From positions 1 to 63,350 of the forward strand of contig CANQJZ010000010.1 of NCBI GenBank assembly GCA_947624385.1: a DNA stretch of 63,350 bases. Reading direction: 5' to 3'. This DNA comes from an uncultured Oscillospiraceae bacterium (lineage in GTDB: Bacteria; Bacillota; Clostridia; Oscillospirales; Oscillospiraceae). A model generated the notes under the pieces. That model did not search any database. It was not told the origin of the DNA and saw nothing but the letters and a program-made list of their open reading frames with translations. Positions within the stretch are counted from its first letter, which is position 1; every line of letters begins with the position of its first letter. This document shows, in pieces, positions 34,726 through 43,202 of this stretch. Position numbers and translations under genes: made by a program.

Positions 34726-35922
34726 ATGAACTTTGTTTTTATCTCACCCAATTTTCCCCGTACATACTGGAACTTTTGCGACCGGCTGGCCAAAAACGGC
34801 GTGAACGTGCTGGGCGTGGGGGACTGCCCCTACGAGGCGCTGGACCAGGAGCTCAAAGACGCGCTCACCGAGTATTATAAGGTGGACAGCCTGGAGAATT
34901 ACGACCAGGTGTTCCGGGCCGTGGCCTATTTCACCTTCCGGTACGGCAAGATCGACTGGCTGGAGAGCAACAACGAGTACTGGCTGGAGCAGGACGCACG
35001 GCTGCGGACGGATTTCCACATCACCACCGGCGTGGACAGCAAGGCCGTGGTGGCCTTCAAGAGCAAGTCCGGCATGAAGAAATTCTACGCCGCCGCCAAG
35101 GTGCCCACCGCCCGCTGCCACAAGGTGTCCAGCCCCAGCGCGGCGAAAAAGTTCATCGCACGGGTGGGCTGGCCCGTCATCGTCAAGCCGGACATCGGCG
35201 TGGGCGCGGCCCACACCTGGAAGCTGGAAAACGAGGACGACCTGGCCCGGTTCTTCGCGGAAAAGCCGGACGTGCCCTACGTCATGGAGGAGTTCATCTT
35301 CGGCAATATCCGCTCCTACGACGCCATCATGGATTCCAACTGCGAGCCGTTGGTGGAGTCCTCGGCGGTGTTCCCGCCGTCCATCGCGGACATCGTGAAC
35401 GACCAGGGGGACCTGGCCTATTACGTGGTGGACAAGCTGCCCGAGGCCCTGGCCGACATGGGCCGCCGGACGGCCAAGGCCTTCCATGCCGCCAGCCGGT
35501 TCGTACACTTTGAGTTCTTCGAGCTGACAAAGGCCAAGCCCGGTTTGGGGGACGTGGGGGACTTCGTGGGCCTGGAGGTCAACATGCGGCCCGCGGGGGG
35601 CTATACCCCGGACATGATCAACTTCGCCCACTGCCTGGACGTGTACCAGATATGGGCGGATATGGTGGTCTATAACGAGCGGCGCATGCAGCCCGGCGGG
35701 GAGGACCACTTCTGCGCCTACGCCAGCCGGCGGGACAGCGCCAGCTATGTCCACTCCCACGAGGAAGTGCTGGAACGCTGGGGGGCGCAAATGGCCATGT
35801 GCGAGCGGATGCCGGACGCCATCGCCGACGCCATGGGCAACCAGATGTACACCATCCACGCCGCCAGCGAGGCGGAGGCGAAAGATTTTATCCAATTCGT
35901 GCTGGAACGCGTGAAGCAATAA
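34726..35922 (+). CDS. ATP-grasp domain protein
   Basis: 398 residues from ATG 34726. An N-terminal pre-ATP-grasp region (FVFISPNFPRTYWNFCDRLAKNGVNVLGVGD) is followed by an ATP-grasp core: VGWPVIVKPDIGVGAAHT (about 148-165), YVMEEFIFG (about 185-193) and a metal-binding GLEVNMRPAGGYTPDM near 284-299. Carboxylate-amine/thiol ligation is the family chemistry; substrates are unknown. It lies 10 bases before an esterase gene, a pairing that suggests one pathway. Confidence 0.85.
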   Translation: MNFVFISPNFPRTYWNFCDRLAKNGVNVLGVGDCPYEALDQELKDALTEYYKVDSLENYDQVFRAVAYFTFRYGKIDWLESNNEYWLEQDARLRTDFHITTGVDSKAVVAFKSKSGMKKFYAAAKVPTARCHKVSSPSAAKKFIARVGWPVIVKPDIGVGAAHTWKLENEDDLARFFAEKPDVPYVMEEFIFGNIRSYDAIMDSNCEPLVESSAVFPPSIADIVNDQGDLAYYVVDKLPEALADMGRRTAKAFHAASRFVHFEFFELTKAKPGLGDVGDFVGLEVNMRPAGGYTPDMINFAHCLDVYQIWADMVVYNERRMQPGGEDHFCAYASRRDSASYVHSHEEVLERWGAQMAMCERMPDAIADAMGNQMYTIHAASEAEAKDFIQFVLERVKQ

Positions 35923-35932
35923 GGAGGCACCC

Positions 35933-36673
35933 ATGAACACAAGGTATTTCAAGGAGTACAGCCATATTTTAGGCCGGGACATGGAGTTCAAGCTCTACGG
36001 CGACGGGGGCAAGCCCTGCTTCGCCTTCCCGCCCCAGAACGGCCGGTTCTTCGATTTTGAGAACTACGGCATGGTGGACACCATAGCCCCCTGGGTAGAG
36101 GAAGGCCGGGTGATGGTGGTGGGCGTGGACGCCATCGACGGCGAGACCTGGTCCAACACCACCGCCGACCCCCGCTGGCGGCTGGAGCTGCAGGAAAAGT
36201 GGTTCGCCTATGTGACGGACGAGCTGCTGCCAAGGGTGTATCAGCTGGGGGCAGCGCCGGTGAAGGGCATGACCACCGGGTGCAGCATGGGCGCGCTGCA
36301 CGCGGCCAACTTCTTCTTCCGGCGGCCGGATCTTTTTGACACGGTGATATCCCTGAGCGGGCTTTTCGACGCCAACTTCTTCTTCGGGGATTATCACGAC
36401 GATCTGACCTACGCCAACTCCCCGCTGCAGTTTTTGCCCAACATGCCGGCGGACCACCCGTGGCTGGACCTGTACCGCCAGGCGAACATTGTCATTTGCT
36501 CCGGACAGGGGGCGTGGGACGAGGAGATGATGGCCCACGAGCGGCGGCTGGAGTCCATTCTGCACGTGAAGGGCGTGCCCGTGTGGGCGGATTACTGGGG
36601 GTTCGACGTGTGCCACGACTGGCCCTGGTGGAGGAAACAGCTGCCGTATTTCTTCGGGAATTTGCCGCTGTGA
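35933..36673 (+). CDS. Esterase-family alpha/beta hydrolase
   Basis: 246 residues, putative esterase (esterase D/FrsA-like) fold. Nucleophile elbow TGCSMGALHAANF (about 116-128), candidate acid Asp near DANFFFGDYHDD or later, and His in CHDWPWWRKQLPYFF near 228-240. It has an aromatic-rich surface and no signal peptide, so it acts in the cytoplasm. Ribosome site AAGGAGG. Co-transcribed with the ATP-grasp gene; it may release or trim the ligated product. Substrate unknown. Confidence 0.85.
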   Translation: MNTRYFKEYSHILGRDMEFKLYGDGGKPCFAFPPQNGRFFDFENYGMVDTIAPWVEEGRVMVVGVDAIDGETWSNTTADPRWRLELQEKWFAYVTDELLPRVYQLGAAPVKGMTTGCSMGALHAANFFFRRPDLFDTVISLSGLFDANFFFGDYHDDLTYANSPLQFLPNMPADHPWLDLYRQANIVICSGQGAWDEEMMAHERRLESILHVKGVPVWADYWGFDVCHDWPWWRKQLPYFFGNLPL

Positions 36674-36697
36674 GCGGCGTAAGGGGCATATTATCGA

Positions 36698-36754
36698 CAA
36701 CCCCTCCGAGCGCCGCAAGCGGCGCCCACCTCCCCTTACACAGGGGAGGCTTTC
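36698..36754. repeat. Family B repeat, copy B1
   Basis: CAACCCCTCC, central hairpin GCGCCGC-AA-GCGGCGC, then CCTCCCC-TTACACA-GGGGAGG and CTTTC. Same plan as B2-B6 with different stem bases that still pair. Confidence 0.8.
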
Positions 36755-36799
36755 AAAGCGGAGGGATATTTTAATCGCGCCACAGGCGCATATTGTCAG

Positions 36800-36855
36800 C
36801 AATCCCCCCGAGCCGCCATTCGGCGGCCCACCCCCCTTTGACAAGGGGGGCTTTC
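36800..36855. repeat. Family B repeat, copy B2
   Basis: CAATCCCCCC, central hairpin GCCGCC-ATTC-GGCGGC, then CCCCCC-TTTGACAA-GGGGGG and CTTTC. Directly precedes the pepT ribosome site and is nearly identical to B4 at 55666. Confidence 0.85.
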
Positions 36856-36884
36856 AATAAGGAGACACCTTTGGGAGGATCACT

Positions 36885-38105
36885 ATGAGGGCGTATGAAC
36901 GGTTTTTGCGGTATGTGCGGGTCAATACAAAGTCGGACGATGATACGGGGACCACGCCGTCCTCGGCGTGCCAGTGGGATCTGGCAAGAGCGCTGGCGGA
37001 GGAATTAAAAGAGCTGGGGCTGGAAAACCCCGGCGTGGATGAAAACTGCATCGTCACGGCCTGGATACCGGCCGCGGCCGGGTGCGAGGACGCGCCGGCC
37101 ATTGGGTTCCTGGCCCACATGGACACGTCCCCGGCCTTCTCCGGCGAGAACGTGACGCCCATCGTGCATGAGGATTACGACGGGGGCGATATCGTGCTGC
37201 CAAAAGAGGGGCGGGTCATCCGGGTCTCGGACTTCCCGTTTTTGAAGGGTCTGGCGGGCAAGACGCTTATCACCGCCGACGGGTCCACCCTGCTGGGGGC
37301 GGACGACAAGGCCGGGGTGGCGGAGATCGTGACCGCCTGCGAAAGGCTGCTGGCGTCGGACATGCCCCACGGGCGGGTGTGCGTGGCGTTTACCCCCGAC
37401 GAGGAGATCGGCCAGGGGCCGGACCACTTCGACGTGGCCGCCTTCGGGGCGAAATACGCCTACACCGTGGACGGGGGCAGGGCCGGGTCCATCGAGTATG
37501 AGAATTTTAACGCCGCCAGCGCCGTCATCACCATCGAGGGCGTGTCGGTCCACCCCGGCGCCGCCAGGGGCATCATGGAAAATGCCCTGCTCATCGCCCA
37601 GGAGATAAACGGGCAGCTTCCCCCGGACGAGATACCGGGCCGGACCGCGGGGTACGAGGGCTTTTTCCACCTGGACGGGCTCGCGGGTACCGCCGCCCAG
37701 GCACGGATGGGGTACATCATCCGGGACCACGATAAAGAGAAATTTGAGGCCAGAAAGGCCCTGATGGCCCAGATATGCGACCGGGTGGGCAAAAATCATC
37801 CCACGGCCAAGGTGAGCCTGGATATGCGGGACAGCTATTACAACATGAAGGAAAAGCTGGCCGGGTGCATGCATCTCATAGAAAACGCCAATGCGGCGGC
37901 CAGGATGGCCGGGGCAGAGCCGGTGGTGGAGGCCATACGGGGCGGGACCGATGGGGCGAGACTGAGCTTCATGGGTCTGCCGTGCCCCAATCTGGGCACC
38001 GGCGGGTATAACTGCCACGGGCCCATGGAGCTGGCCGTGGCGGAGGAAATGGACACGATGGTCGATATCATTTTGAACATCGTGAAGCTGTACAGCGGCA
38101 AGTGA
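36885..38105 (+). CDS. pepT: Peptidase T (tripeptide aminopeptidase)
   Basis: 406 residues, M20 family. Metal and catalytic residues are visible in FLAHMDTSPAFSG (His/Asp, about 70-82), LLGADDKAGVAEI (about 140-152), FTPDEEIGQG (Glu pair, about 173-182), YTVDGG and NCHGPMELA near the C-terminus. It removes the N-terminal residue of tripeptides in the cytoplasm. The repeats B1 and B2 lie in its 5' region. It is followed by a bidirectional terminator. Confidence 0.95.
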   Translation: MRAYERFLRYVRVNTKSDDDTGTTPSSACQWDLARALAEELKELGLENPGVDENCIVTAWIPAAAGCEDAPAIGFLAHMDTSPAFSGENVTPIVHEDYDGGDIVLPKEGRVIRVSDFPFLKGLAGKTLITADGSTLLGADDKAGVAEIVTACERLLASDMPHGRVCVAFTPDEEIGQGPDHFDVAAFGAKYAYTVDGGRAGSIEYENFNAASAVITIEGVSVHPGAARGIMENALLIAQEINGQLPPDEIPGRTAGYEGFFHLDGLAGTAAQARMGYIIRDHDKEKFEARKALMAQICDRVGKNHPTAKVSLDMRDSYYNMKEKLAGCMHLIENANAAARMAGAEPVVEAIRGGTDGARLSFMGLPCPNLGTGGYNCHGPMELAVAEEMDTMVDIILNIVKLYSGK

Positions 38106-38111
38106 AATAAA

Positions 38112-38153
38112 AAGCGACGCCCCGGAGAGATGAACTCTCCGGGGCGGTTTTTT
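38112..38153. terminator. Bidirectional terminator between convergent genes
   Basis: 11-bp stem GCCCCGGAGAG/CTCTCCGGGGC (38119-38145) with GGTTTTTT on the plus side and TTTTTATTTC on the minus side. Confidence 0.92.
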
Positions 38154-38157
38154 GTGT

Positions 38158-39042
38158 TTACAATGCGTCCTCGTTCACACGCTCGGGGGGATGCTCCAGG
38201 GCGTCGGGGTTGGCGATATAATAGCGGAAATAGCGGAAGGCGGCGCCCACGTAGGAGCTCTCCGCAATGCGGGTGTCGTAGGTGACGGCAAAGTCCATGT
38301 ACTTGCGCTCCTGGGGCTTGCCAAGCCGGTCCAGCTCCGTCACCGTGCGGATGCGGCCTACGGACAGCGTTACGGGCAGGGCGCCGGTGCTGTTCAGGCT
38401 CCGGCGGACCGGGGGCAGGTGAAAGCCGCCCTCGTCGGAGATCAGCGCCGAGCCGTGGTAGGGGCTCTTCTCCGTCAGGCTTTGGCGCAGAAGGCCGTGG
38501 TAGTCCAGCCAGCGCAGCACGGCGATGGCGAAACGCAGGACGAACCTTGGCGTCTTCACCAGGGTGGAGGCCACCCGCTCCATCCGGTCCGCGGACTGGT
38601 CGGCCTTTAAGTTGTCCACCTGGGTGTTGATCTTCCGGTACACGTCGGTGATGGTGTCCGTGGGCTGGAAGCGGACGGTCACGTTCATGCCGCCGGCGTC
38701 CGCCGCGCCGCTGCCGCCGGAGGAAAGCACGATGTCGATATCGTCCCGGGAGTAGAGGAAGCGGCCGGAGACAAAGCGGTTCATGGCCGGGCGTATGGCC
38801 AGCATGCGCACGTAGGCCGCGATGACCACGTGCAGCAGCGACATGCTCTCATCCCCGGCGGCACGACGGCTTTTCAGCCAGGACTCGATCTCGGTCACGT
38901 CCGCCGCGTCATAAAAGCTGCCGGCGGCGTCGGCCGGGGTCAGGACGGTGAAGGGGGAGAGCTGGAACAGCGGGGAGATGGTGCGCAGACGGCGGCCGTC
39001 CTTCCGGTCCGTCATGCGCCGTCGGGTGTATTGGTCGGGCAT
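38158..39042 (-). CDS. 2-oxoacid dehydrogenase E2-like acyltransferase fold, catalytic motif lost
   Basis: 294 residues from ATG 39042 (AGGAAGG ribosome site). The sequence fits the trimeric CAT/E2 acyltransferase catalytic fold (SLLHVVIAAYVRMLAIRPAMNRFVSGRFLYSRDDIDIVLSS, then GALPVTLSVGRIRTVTE). The usual C-terminal HxxxDG active site is replaced by YDTRIAESSYVG, and there is no lipoyl or E3-binding domain and no E1/E3 gene nearby. It may be a non-catalytic or re-tasked acyltransferase. It follows the LCP ligase gene at 17 bases, hinting at an envelope role, but this is inference. Confidence 0.75.
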   Translation of the reverse strand: MPDQYTRRRMTDRKDGRRLRTISPLFQLSPFTVLTPADAAGSFYDAADVTEIESWLKSRRAAGDESMSLLHVVIAAYVRMLAIRPAMNRFVSGRFLYSRDDIDIVLSSGGSGAADAGGMNVTVRFQPTDTITDVYRKINTQVDNLKADQSADRMERVASTLVKTPRFVLRFAIAVLRWLDYHGLLRQSLTEKSPYHGSALISDEGGFHLPPVRRSLNSTGALPVTLSVGRIRTVTELDRLGKPQERKYMDFAVTYDTRIAESSYVGAAFRYFRYYIANPDALEHPPERVNEDAL

Positions 39043-39058
39043 ATTTTAAGCCTTCCTG

Positions 39059-40276
39059 TCAGGAGTAGATGTCGGGCTGCTCGATGATCTCGCCGGCGCG
39101 GACTTTGGCCATCATATCCTTGGCAAAGGCGATATCGTCGTCGCTCAGCCAGAAGACGAACTGGGGGCCGGAGTCGGGCAGGGAGTAGGTCACCTGGTGG
39201 CCCTCCACGCTGTGGAACAGAGTGTAGCACACCACGTTCCAGTCGCCGCCGTCCGCCAGCTGGTCCCGGACGAGCTCGGCCAGCAGGTCGTAGGGGACGG
39301 TGGTCTCATACTCGCCCTCCAGAGAGTCCAGCACCGCGGACCAGTTATTCAGAAGGTCCGGGGACGTGACCTTTTCGACCATGCCCTTGACAAGCTTCAT
39401 CTGGTCCCGGCCGCGCTGGATGTCCCCGTCCGGGAAGGATTTGCGCTCCCGGGCGAACACAAGGGCCTGGTCGCCGTTGAGGGTGTTCACGCCCTGGGGG
39501 AAGGTGTAGACCTGGTCGGCAAAGTCAAATTCCCAGGAGGTGAAGGTGTAGTCGGAGTCAACCGTAACGCCGCCAAGGGCCTCGACCACGTCCTCAAAGC
39601 CGGTGAAGCCGATGCGGAACCAGTAGTCGATGTCCCCGTACAGGGACTCCATGGTCTCCATCAGCATGTCGATGCCGCCAAAGTTGCCGATGTGGGTCAG
39701 CTTGTCCCGGGTCTCGCCCTGGCCGGGCACGCAGACAAAGCCGTCCCGGGGGGTGGTGACCACAAAGATCTGGTGGGTGGTGCGGTTCACGGTGAAGATC
39801 ATGTTCACGTCAGAGTAGCACAGGTCCACCAGACCGTGGCGGCTGTCGATGCCGCTGACGTAGACGGTGAAGGTCTCCGGGAACTGAGAGGCCGGCTCGG
39901 CGGTGGGTTCGGCGGCGGGTTCCGGGGCGATCTCGGCGGGCTCCGGCGCGGGCTCGGCCGTGGCCACGGGGGGCATGGTGGGAGAGATGCTCACCACGGC
40001 GTCCCGCAGGACGCGGGCGGTCCGGTTGGCCAGGGTGAAGCCGCTGAGCGTCAGGAATATGTACGGCGCGGCCAGCAGCATGCCGGCGCACAGCCGCAGC
40101 TTTCTTCCGCCGCGGAGGATGAGGGCGATCAGCCCCGCCAGCAGCGCCAGAGCGCCGCCCAGCGCGGCCAGATAAGACGCCGGGAGCAGCTTCGTGGCGG
40201 CGACGGCGGCGAACAGCGCCGCGCCGCACGCGGCCACGGCCACGGTGAGGATGGTGCGGATGCGTTTTCCAGTCAT
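39059..40276 (-). CDS. LytR-CpsA-Psr (LCP) family ligase
   Basis: 405 residues. Three N-terminal membrane helices (about 8-30, 36-55, 63-82), a Pro/Glu/Ala-rich linker (about 103-132) and the LCP domain: YVSGIDSRHG (about 138-147), Arg in VVTTPRDGFV, ARERKSFPDGDIQRGRDQ near 273-290 and the late hydrophobic strand. LCP enzymes move undecaprenyl-linked glycopolymers onto peptidoglycan outside the cell. It is a likely partner for the polymer made at 8421-18048. Confidence 0.92.
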   Translation of the reverse strand: MTGKRIRTILTVAVAACGAALFAAVAATKLLPASYLAALGGALALLAGLIALILRGGRKLRLCAGMLLAAPYIFLTLSGFTLANRTARVLRDAVVSISPTMPPVATAEPAPEPAEIAPEPAAEPTAEPASQFPETFTVYVSGIDSRHGLVDLCYSDVNMIFTVNRTTHQIFVVTTPRDGFVCVPGQGETRDKLTHIGNFGGIDMLMETMESLYGDIDYWFRIGFTGFEDVVEALGGVTVDSDYTFTSWEFDFADQVYTFPQGVNTLNGDQALVFARERKSFPDGDIQRGRDQMKLVKGMVEKVTSPDLLNNWSAVLDSLEGEYETTVPYDLLAELVRDQLADGGDWNVVCYTLFHSVEGHQVTYSLPDSGPQFVFWLSDDDIAFAKDMMAKVRAGEIIEQPDIYS

Positions 40277-40420
40277 AACGATACCTCCATTATGGTTCTG
40301 TGGGCAGGATGGATGGCTGCTTTACAAAAATTATAGTCATTATATCACAGCGCATGGGAAAAGTCGATGAAAAAAACGCGGGCGGCCCTGCCAGTGGCTG
40401 GAATTTTTGGACGGACCCAC

Positions 40421-40449
40421 TTGCATTTGTGAGAAGGAGTCAATATAAT
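40421..40449 (+). promoter_or_regulatory. Promoter of the phosphodiester glycosidase operon
   Basis: TTGCAT (40421-40426) and TATAAT (40444-40449), spacing 17. Confidence 0.8.
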
Positions 40450-40483
40450 AGGAGGGTCTATTTTGAAAGCATGAGGGACAGTC

Positions 40484-41557
40484 ATGAGCCGAGAAGTGAA
40501 AGAGAAGAAAAAGTCCCCCGGCAGCGCGGCGGTGCGCTGGCTGGGACGGACGGCGTTTTTCCTGTTGTGGACCCTGATCCTGACGGTGGGGGTCCTTTTT
40601 GGCGTGATATGGGTGATGGAAAAAGGTCCCTCCCCCACGCTGACGGCCACCTTCTGCCGGTCCATGCGGGAGACCAGCGCCATCCGCTGGATACCGAATA
40701 TCTTCCTGTCCGACGAGGAGATCGACGCGCTCAAGAGCACGGATACCCAGGACGTGCAGACCCAGGCGGTGAATACCTCGCTCATCCACATCGCCCAGGG
40801 CGACGGCCCGGCCGAGGAGCAGGAAACGGCGGAGGAGGTCCCCGCGCTGGAGGTCATCGACATCGCCGACGGGACCATAAAGGGCAAGCTGCTCATCGTC
40901 CGGGACCCCTCCCGGGTGATATTGGGCACGTCCGACAATCTGGGCCATCAGGCGGGGTTGCAGCTGACGGACCTGGTGGCGAAATATGACGGCGTGGCCG
41001 GTATCAACGCCGGGGGCTTCAACGACGAAAACGGCCTGGGCAACGGGGGCATACCCCAGGGTCTGGTCATAACCGGCGGGCAGCTTGTCTGGGGCAGCGC
41101 CGGGAATACATACAACGTCATCGGCTTTGACAGCGATAATATCCTGCACGTGGGCCGCATGAGCGGCCAGGAGGCCATGGACCTGGGCATCCGGGACGCG
41201 GTGAGCTTCGTCACCCACGACGGGCTGGCGTCCTCCCTCATCATCAACGGGGAGGTCCAGACCCAGAACCTGGCCAGCGGCGTCAACCCCCGGACTGCCA
41301 TAGGCCAAAGGGAGGACGGCGCGGTGCTGCTGCTGGTGCTGGACGGCCGGTCCATCAATACCCTGGGCGCGACCATGGAAAACGTGTGCGACGTGATGCT
41401 GAAATACGGCGCGGTGAACGCCGGGAATCTGGACGGCGGGTCCTCCACCGTCATGGTGTACCAGGGCGAGATCATCAACAACTGCGCCTCGGTCACGGGA
41501 CCGAGGAATATCCCCACAGGCTTTGTGGTTTTGCAGGAGGACGGGTCCAATGGCTGA
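40484..41557 (+). CDS. Phosphodiester glycosidase (NAGPA-like) membrane protein
   Basis: 357 residues. Membrane helix 20-43 anchors an extracellular NAGPA domain (about 130-350) with VAGINAGGFNDENG, GVNPRTAIGQREDG and the hallmark NAGNLDGGSSTVMVYQG near 320-336. This family cleaves sugar-phosphodiester bonds, for example exposing or trimming phospho-glycan chains; bacterial members occur in wall-polymer and exopolysaccharide loci. The stop overlaps the next gene start, so the two are translationally coupled. Confidence 0.9.
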   Translation: MSREVKEKKKSPGSAAVRWLGRTAFFLLWTLILTVGVLFGVIWVMEKGPSPTLTATFCRSMRETSAIRWIPNIFLSDEEIDALKSTDTQDVQTQAVNTSLIHIAQGDGPAEEQETAEEVPALEVIDIADGTIKGKLLIVRDPSRVILGTSDNLGHQAGLQLTDLVAKYDGVAGINAGGFNDENGLGNGGIPQGLVITGGQLVWGSAGNTYNVIGFDSDNILHVGRMSGQEAMDLGIRDAVSFVTHDGLASSLIINGEVQTQNLASGVNPRTAIGQREDGAVLLLVLDGRSINTLGATMENVCDVMLKYGAVNAGNLDGGSSTVMVYQGEIINNCASVTGPRNIPTGFVVLQEDGSNG

Positions 41558-43202
41558 ACGGAACAGTAACGACCTCTGGGACGATTACGACCCCTGGGAG
41601 GGATATAACAGGGCAAAGCCCGCGCCGGTAAAGCAGGAGGTTCCCAAGCCCGCGCCGGTGCAAAAGCCGGCGGAAAAACCGGAAAAAGCGCCGGTAGAGA
41701 AGCCGGTAGAGAAGCCGGTAGAGAAGCCGGTAGAGAAGCCGGTAGAAAAACCGGAAGAAACGCCGGTCAGGCGCCGGCGTGAAAATAGTAAGCCGGAGGA
41801 AAAACCGGACCGGACGGAAAAAGTCCGCCGGGGCAAGCGCCGCTGGCGGATATTCCTGCTGGTGTATTCGCTTATATTCCTGATTGCCGGGGCGGCGGGG
41901 TGCTATGTGCTGTACCGCTACACCGGGTCCTATGAGGCGTCCCTGCCGGAGCACGTGATGGACGCGCTGATGGAGGAAACCACCGAGGATGAGTGGTGCG
42001 AGTACGTCCGCAATGGGGCGGACATCCCCGTGTCCGCCTTCGAGGACGGGGACGAGCTGTTCCAGTCCTATTACGACGCGGCGGTCCGGGGCAAGCCCCT
42101 GTCCTATTGGAAGGACCTGGAACACTATACGGATATGGCCCCGGTGTACAAGGTCCGGGGCGGCGGGCTGGACCTGTGCCTGGTGTATCTGACGCCCGAG
42201 GGCGAGGACGCCGCCGGCTTTGGCCGCCAGCTTTGGCAGGTGGACAAGGTCGAGTCCGTGTTCTCCCTGGGCAAGCTGGACAGCGTGGCCGTGGAGGTAG
42301 ACGCGCCCAGGGACGCGGAGGTATGCCTGAACGGCGTGCCCCTGGACAGCGCGTACATCGCCGAGGAAGTGCCCGCGGCGGACATGACGGAGCTGGAGAG
42401 CCGCTTTACCCAGCCGCCCACTTACGTGCGCTACCGGGTGGGGGCCATGTACGGGGACATCGTGGTCACGGATCCGCAGCTTCGGGTGCTGGACCCGGAG
42501 ACGGAGGAAGACGGGCTGGTCCGGTACGTGCTGCATGAGGCCAAGGACTACTCTGTCACCGTCCGGGCGCCGTCCACGGTGACCGTGGCCGTCAACGGCG
42601 CGGCGCTGGACGACGAGCAGGTGTTCGCCACCGAGGAGGGCATATTGGCCGGGCTGGGGGACTATACCGGCGGCGCGGGCTATCAGACGCTGACGTATAC
42701 GGTCCTGGATCTGCGCCAGCCCCCGGAGGTCACCGCCACCGGCCCGGACGGTCAGGCGCTGACGCCGCTGGTCAACGAAAAGGGCGAGCTCATCTTCTTC
42801 CCGCCCCAGGACGACGCTTTAGCCGCGGAGGTGGAGGGCCGGGTGCAGGAGTTCTTCGACCGGTATATGAACTATTCCTCCCAGGCCTTCGACTACGGGC
42901 GGCAGAACGCGCTGCTGTCCTGCATTTTGCAGGGCACCGGGCTTTACAGCTACGTGCAGAACAGCCGGGACGCCATGATCTGGGCCTCCGCCACCCAGGT
43001 GAGCTACGACGAGCTGACCTTCGGGGACTTCGCCCGGGTGGGGGACAACTGCTTCACCTGCACCATCCGGTACAAGGCCGATTTCGCGGCCCAGTCCTGG
43101 TATCAGCAATATAATTACGACATGCAGAACGCCTACGAGGTGGCATTCGTCCGCTCCGGCGACAACTGGTACGCCGCCGCCATGTCGGTGGTGGCGGGTT
43201 AA
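41550..43202 (+). CDS. Membrane-anchored extracellular protein with VEKP repeat, unknown
   Basis: 550 residues from ATG 41550 (overlaps the previous stop). Cytoplasmic Pro/Lys/Glu-rich N-terminus with five VEKP units (about 48-67) encoded by 12-bp tandem repeats, a basic patch (RRGKRRWR), one membrane helix near 106-128 and an outer part of about 420 residues with two or three beta-sandwich-like segments. The tail EFFDRYMNYSSQAFDYGRQNALLSC...NNWYAAAMSVV resembles NTF2-like or TcaA-like C-terminal domains. No firm family. Coupled to the phosphodiester glycosidase. Confidence 0.8.
   Translation: MAERNSNDLWDDYDPWEGYNRAKPAPVKQEVPKPAPVQKPAEKPEKAPVEKPVEKPVEKPVEKPVEKPEETPVRRRRENSKPEEKPDRTEKVRRGKRRWRIFLLVYSLIFLIAGAAGCYVLYRYTGSYEASLPEHVMDALMEETTEDEWCEYVRNGADIPVSAFEDGDELFQSYYDAAVRGKPLSYWKDLEHYTDMAPVYKVRGGGLDLCLVYLTPEGEDAAGFGRQLWQVDKVESVFSLGKLDSVAVEVDAPRDAEVCLNGVPLDSAYIAEEVPAADMTELESRFTQPPTYVRYRVGAMYGDIVVTDPQLRVLDPETEEDGLVRYVLHEAKDYSVTVRAPSTVTVAVNGAALDDEQVFATEEGILAGLGDYTGGAGYQTLTYTVLDLRQPPEVTATGPDGQALTPLVNEKGELIFFPPQDDALAAEVEGRVQEFFDRYMNYSSQAFDYGRQNALLSCILQGTGLYSYVQNSRDAMIWASATQVSYDELTFGDFARVGDNCFTCTIRYKADFAAQSWYQQYNYDMQNAYEVAFVRSGDNWYAAAMSVVAG
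41691..41750. repeat. 12-bp tandem repeat encoding VEKP
   Basis: Four exact units of CCGGTAGAGAAG and one variant (CCGGTAGAAAAA). In-frame expansion or contraction would change the length of the cytoplasmic linker only. Confidence 0.9.
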
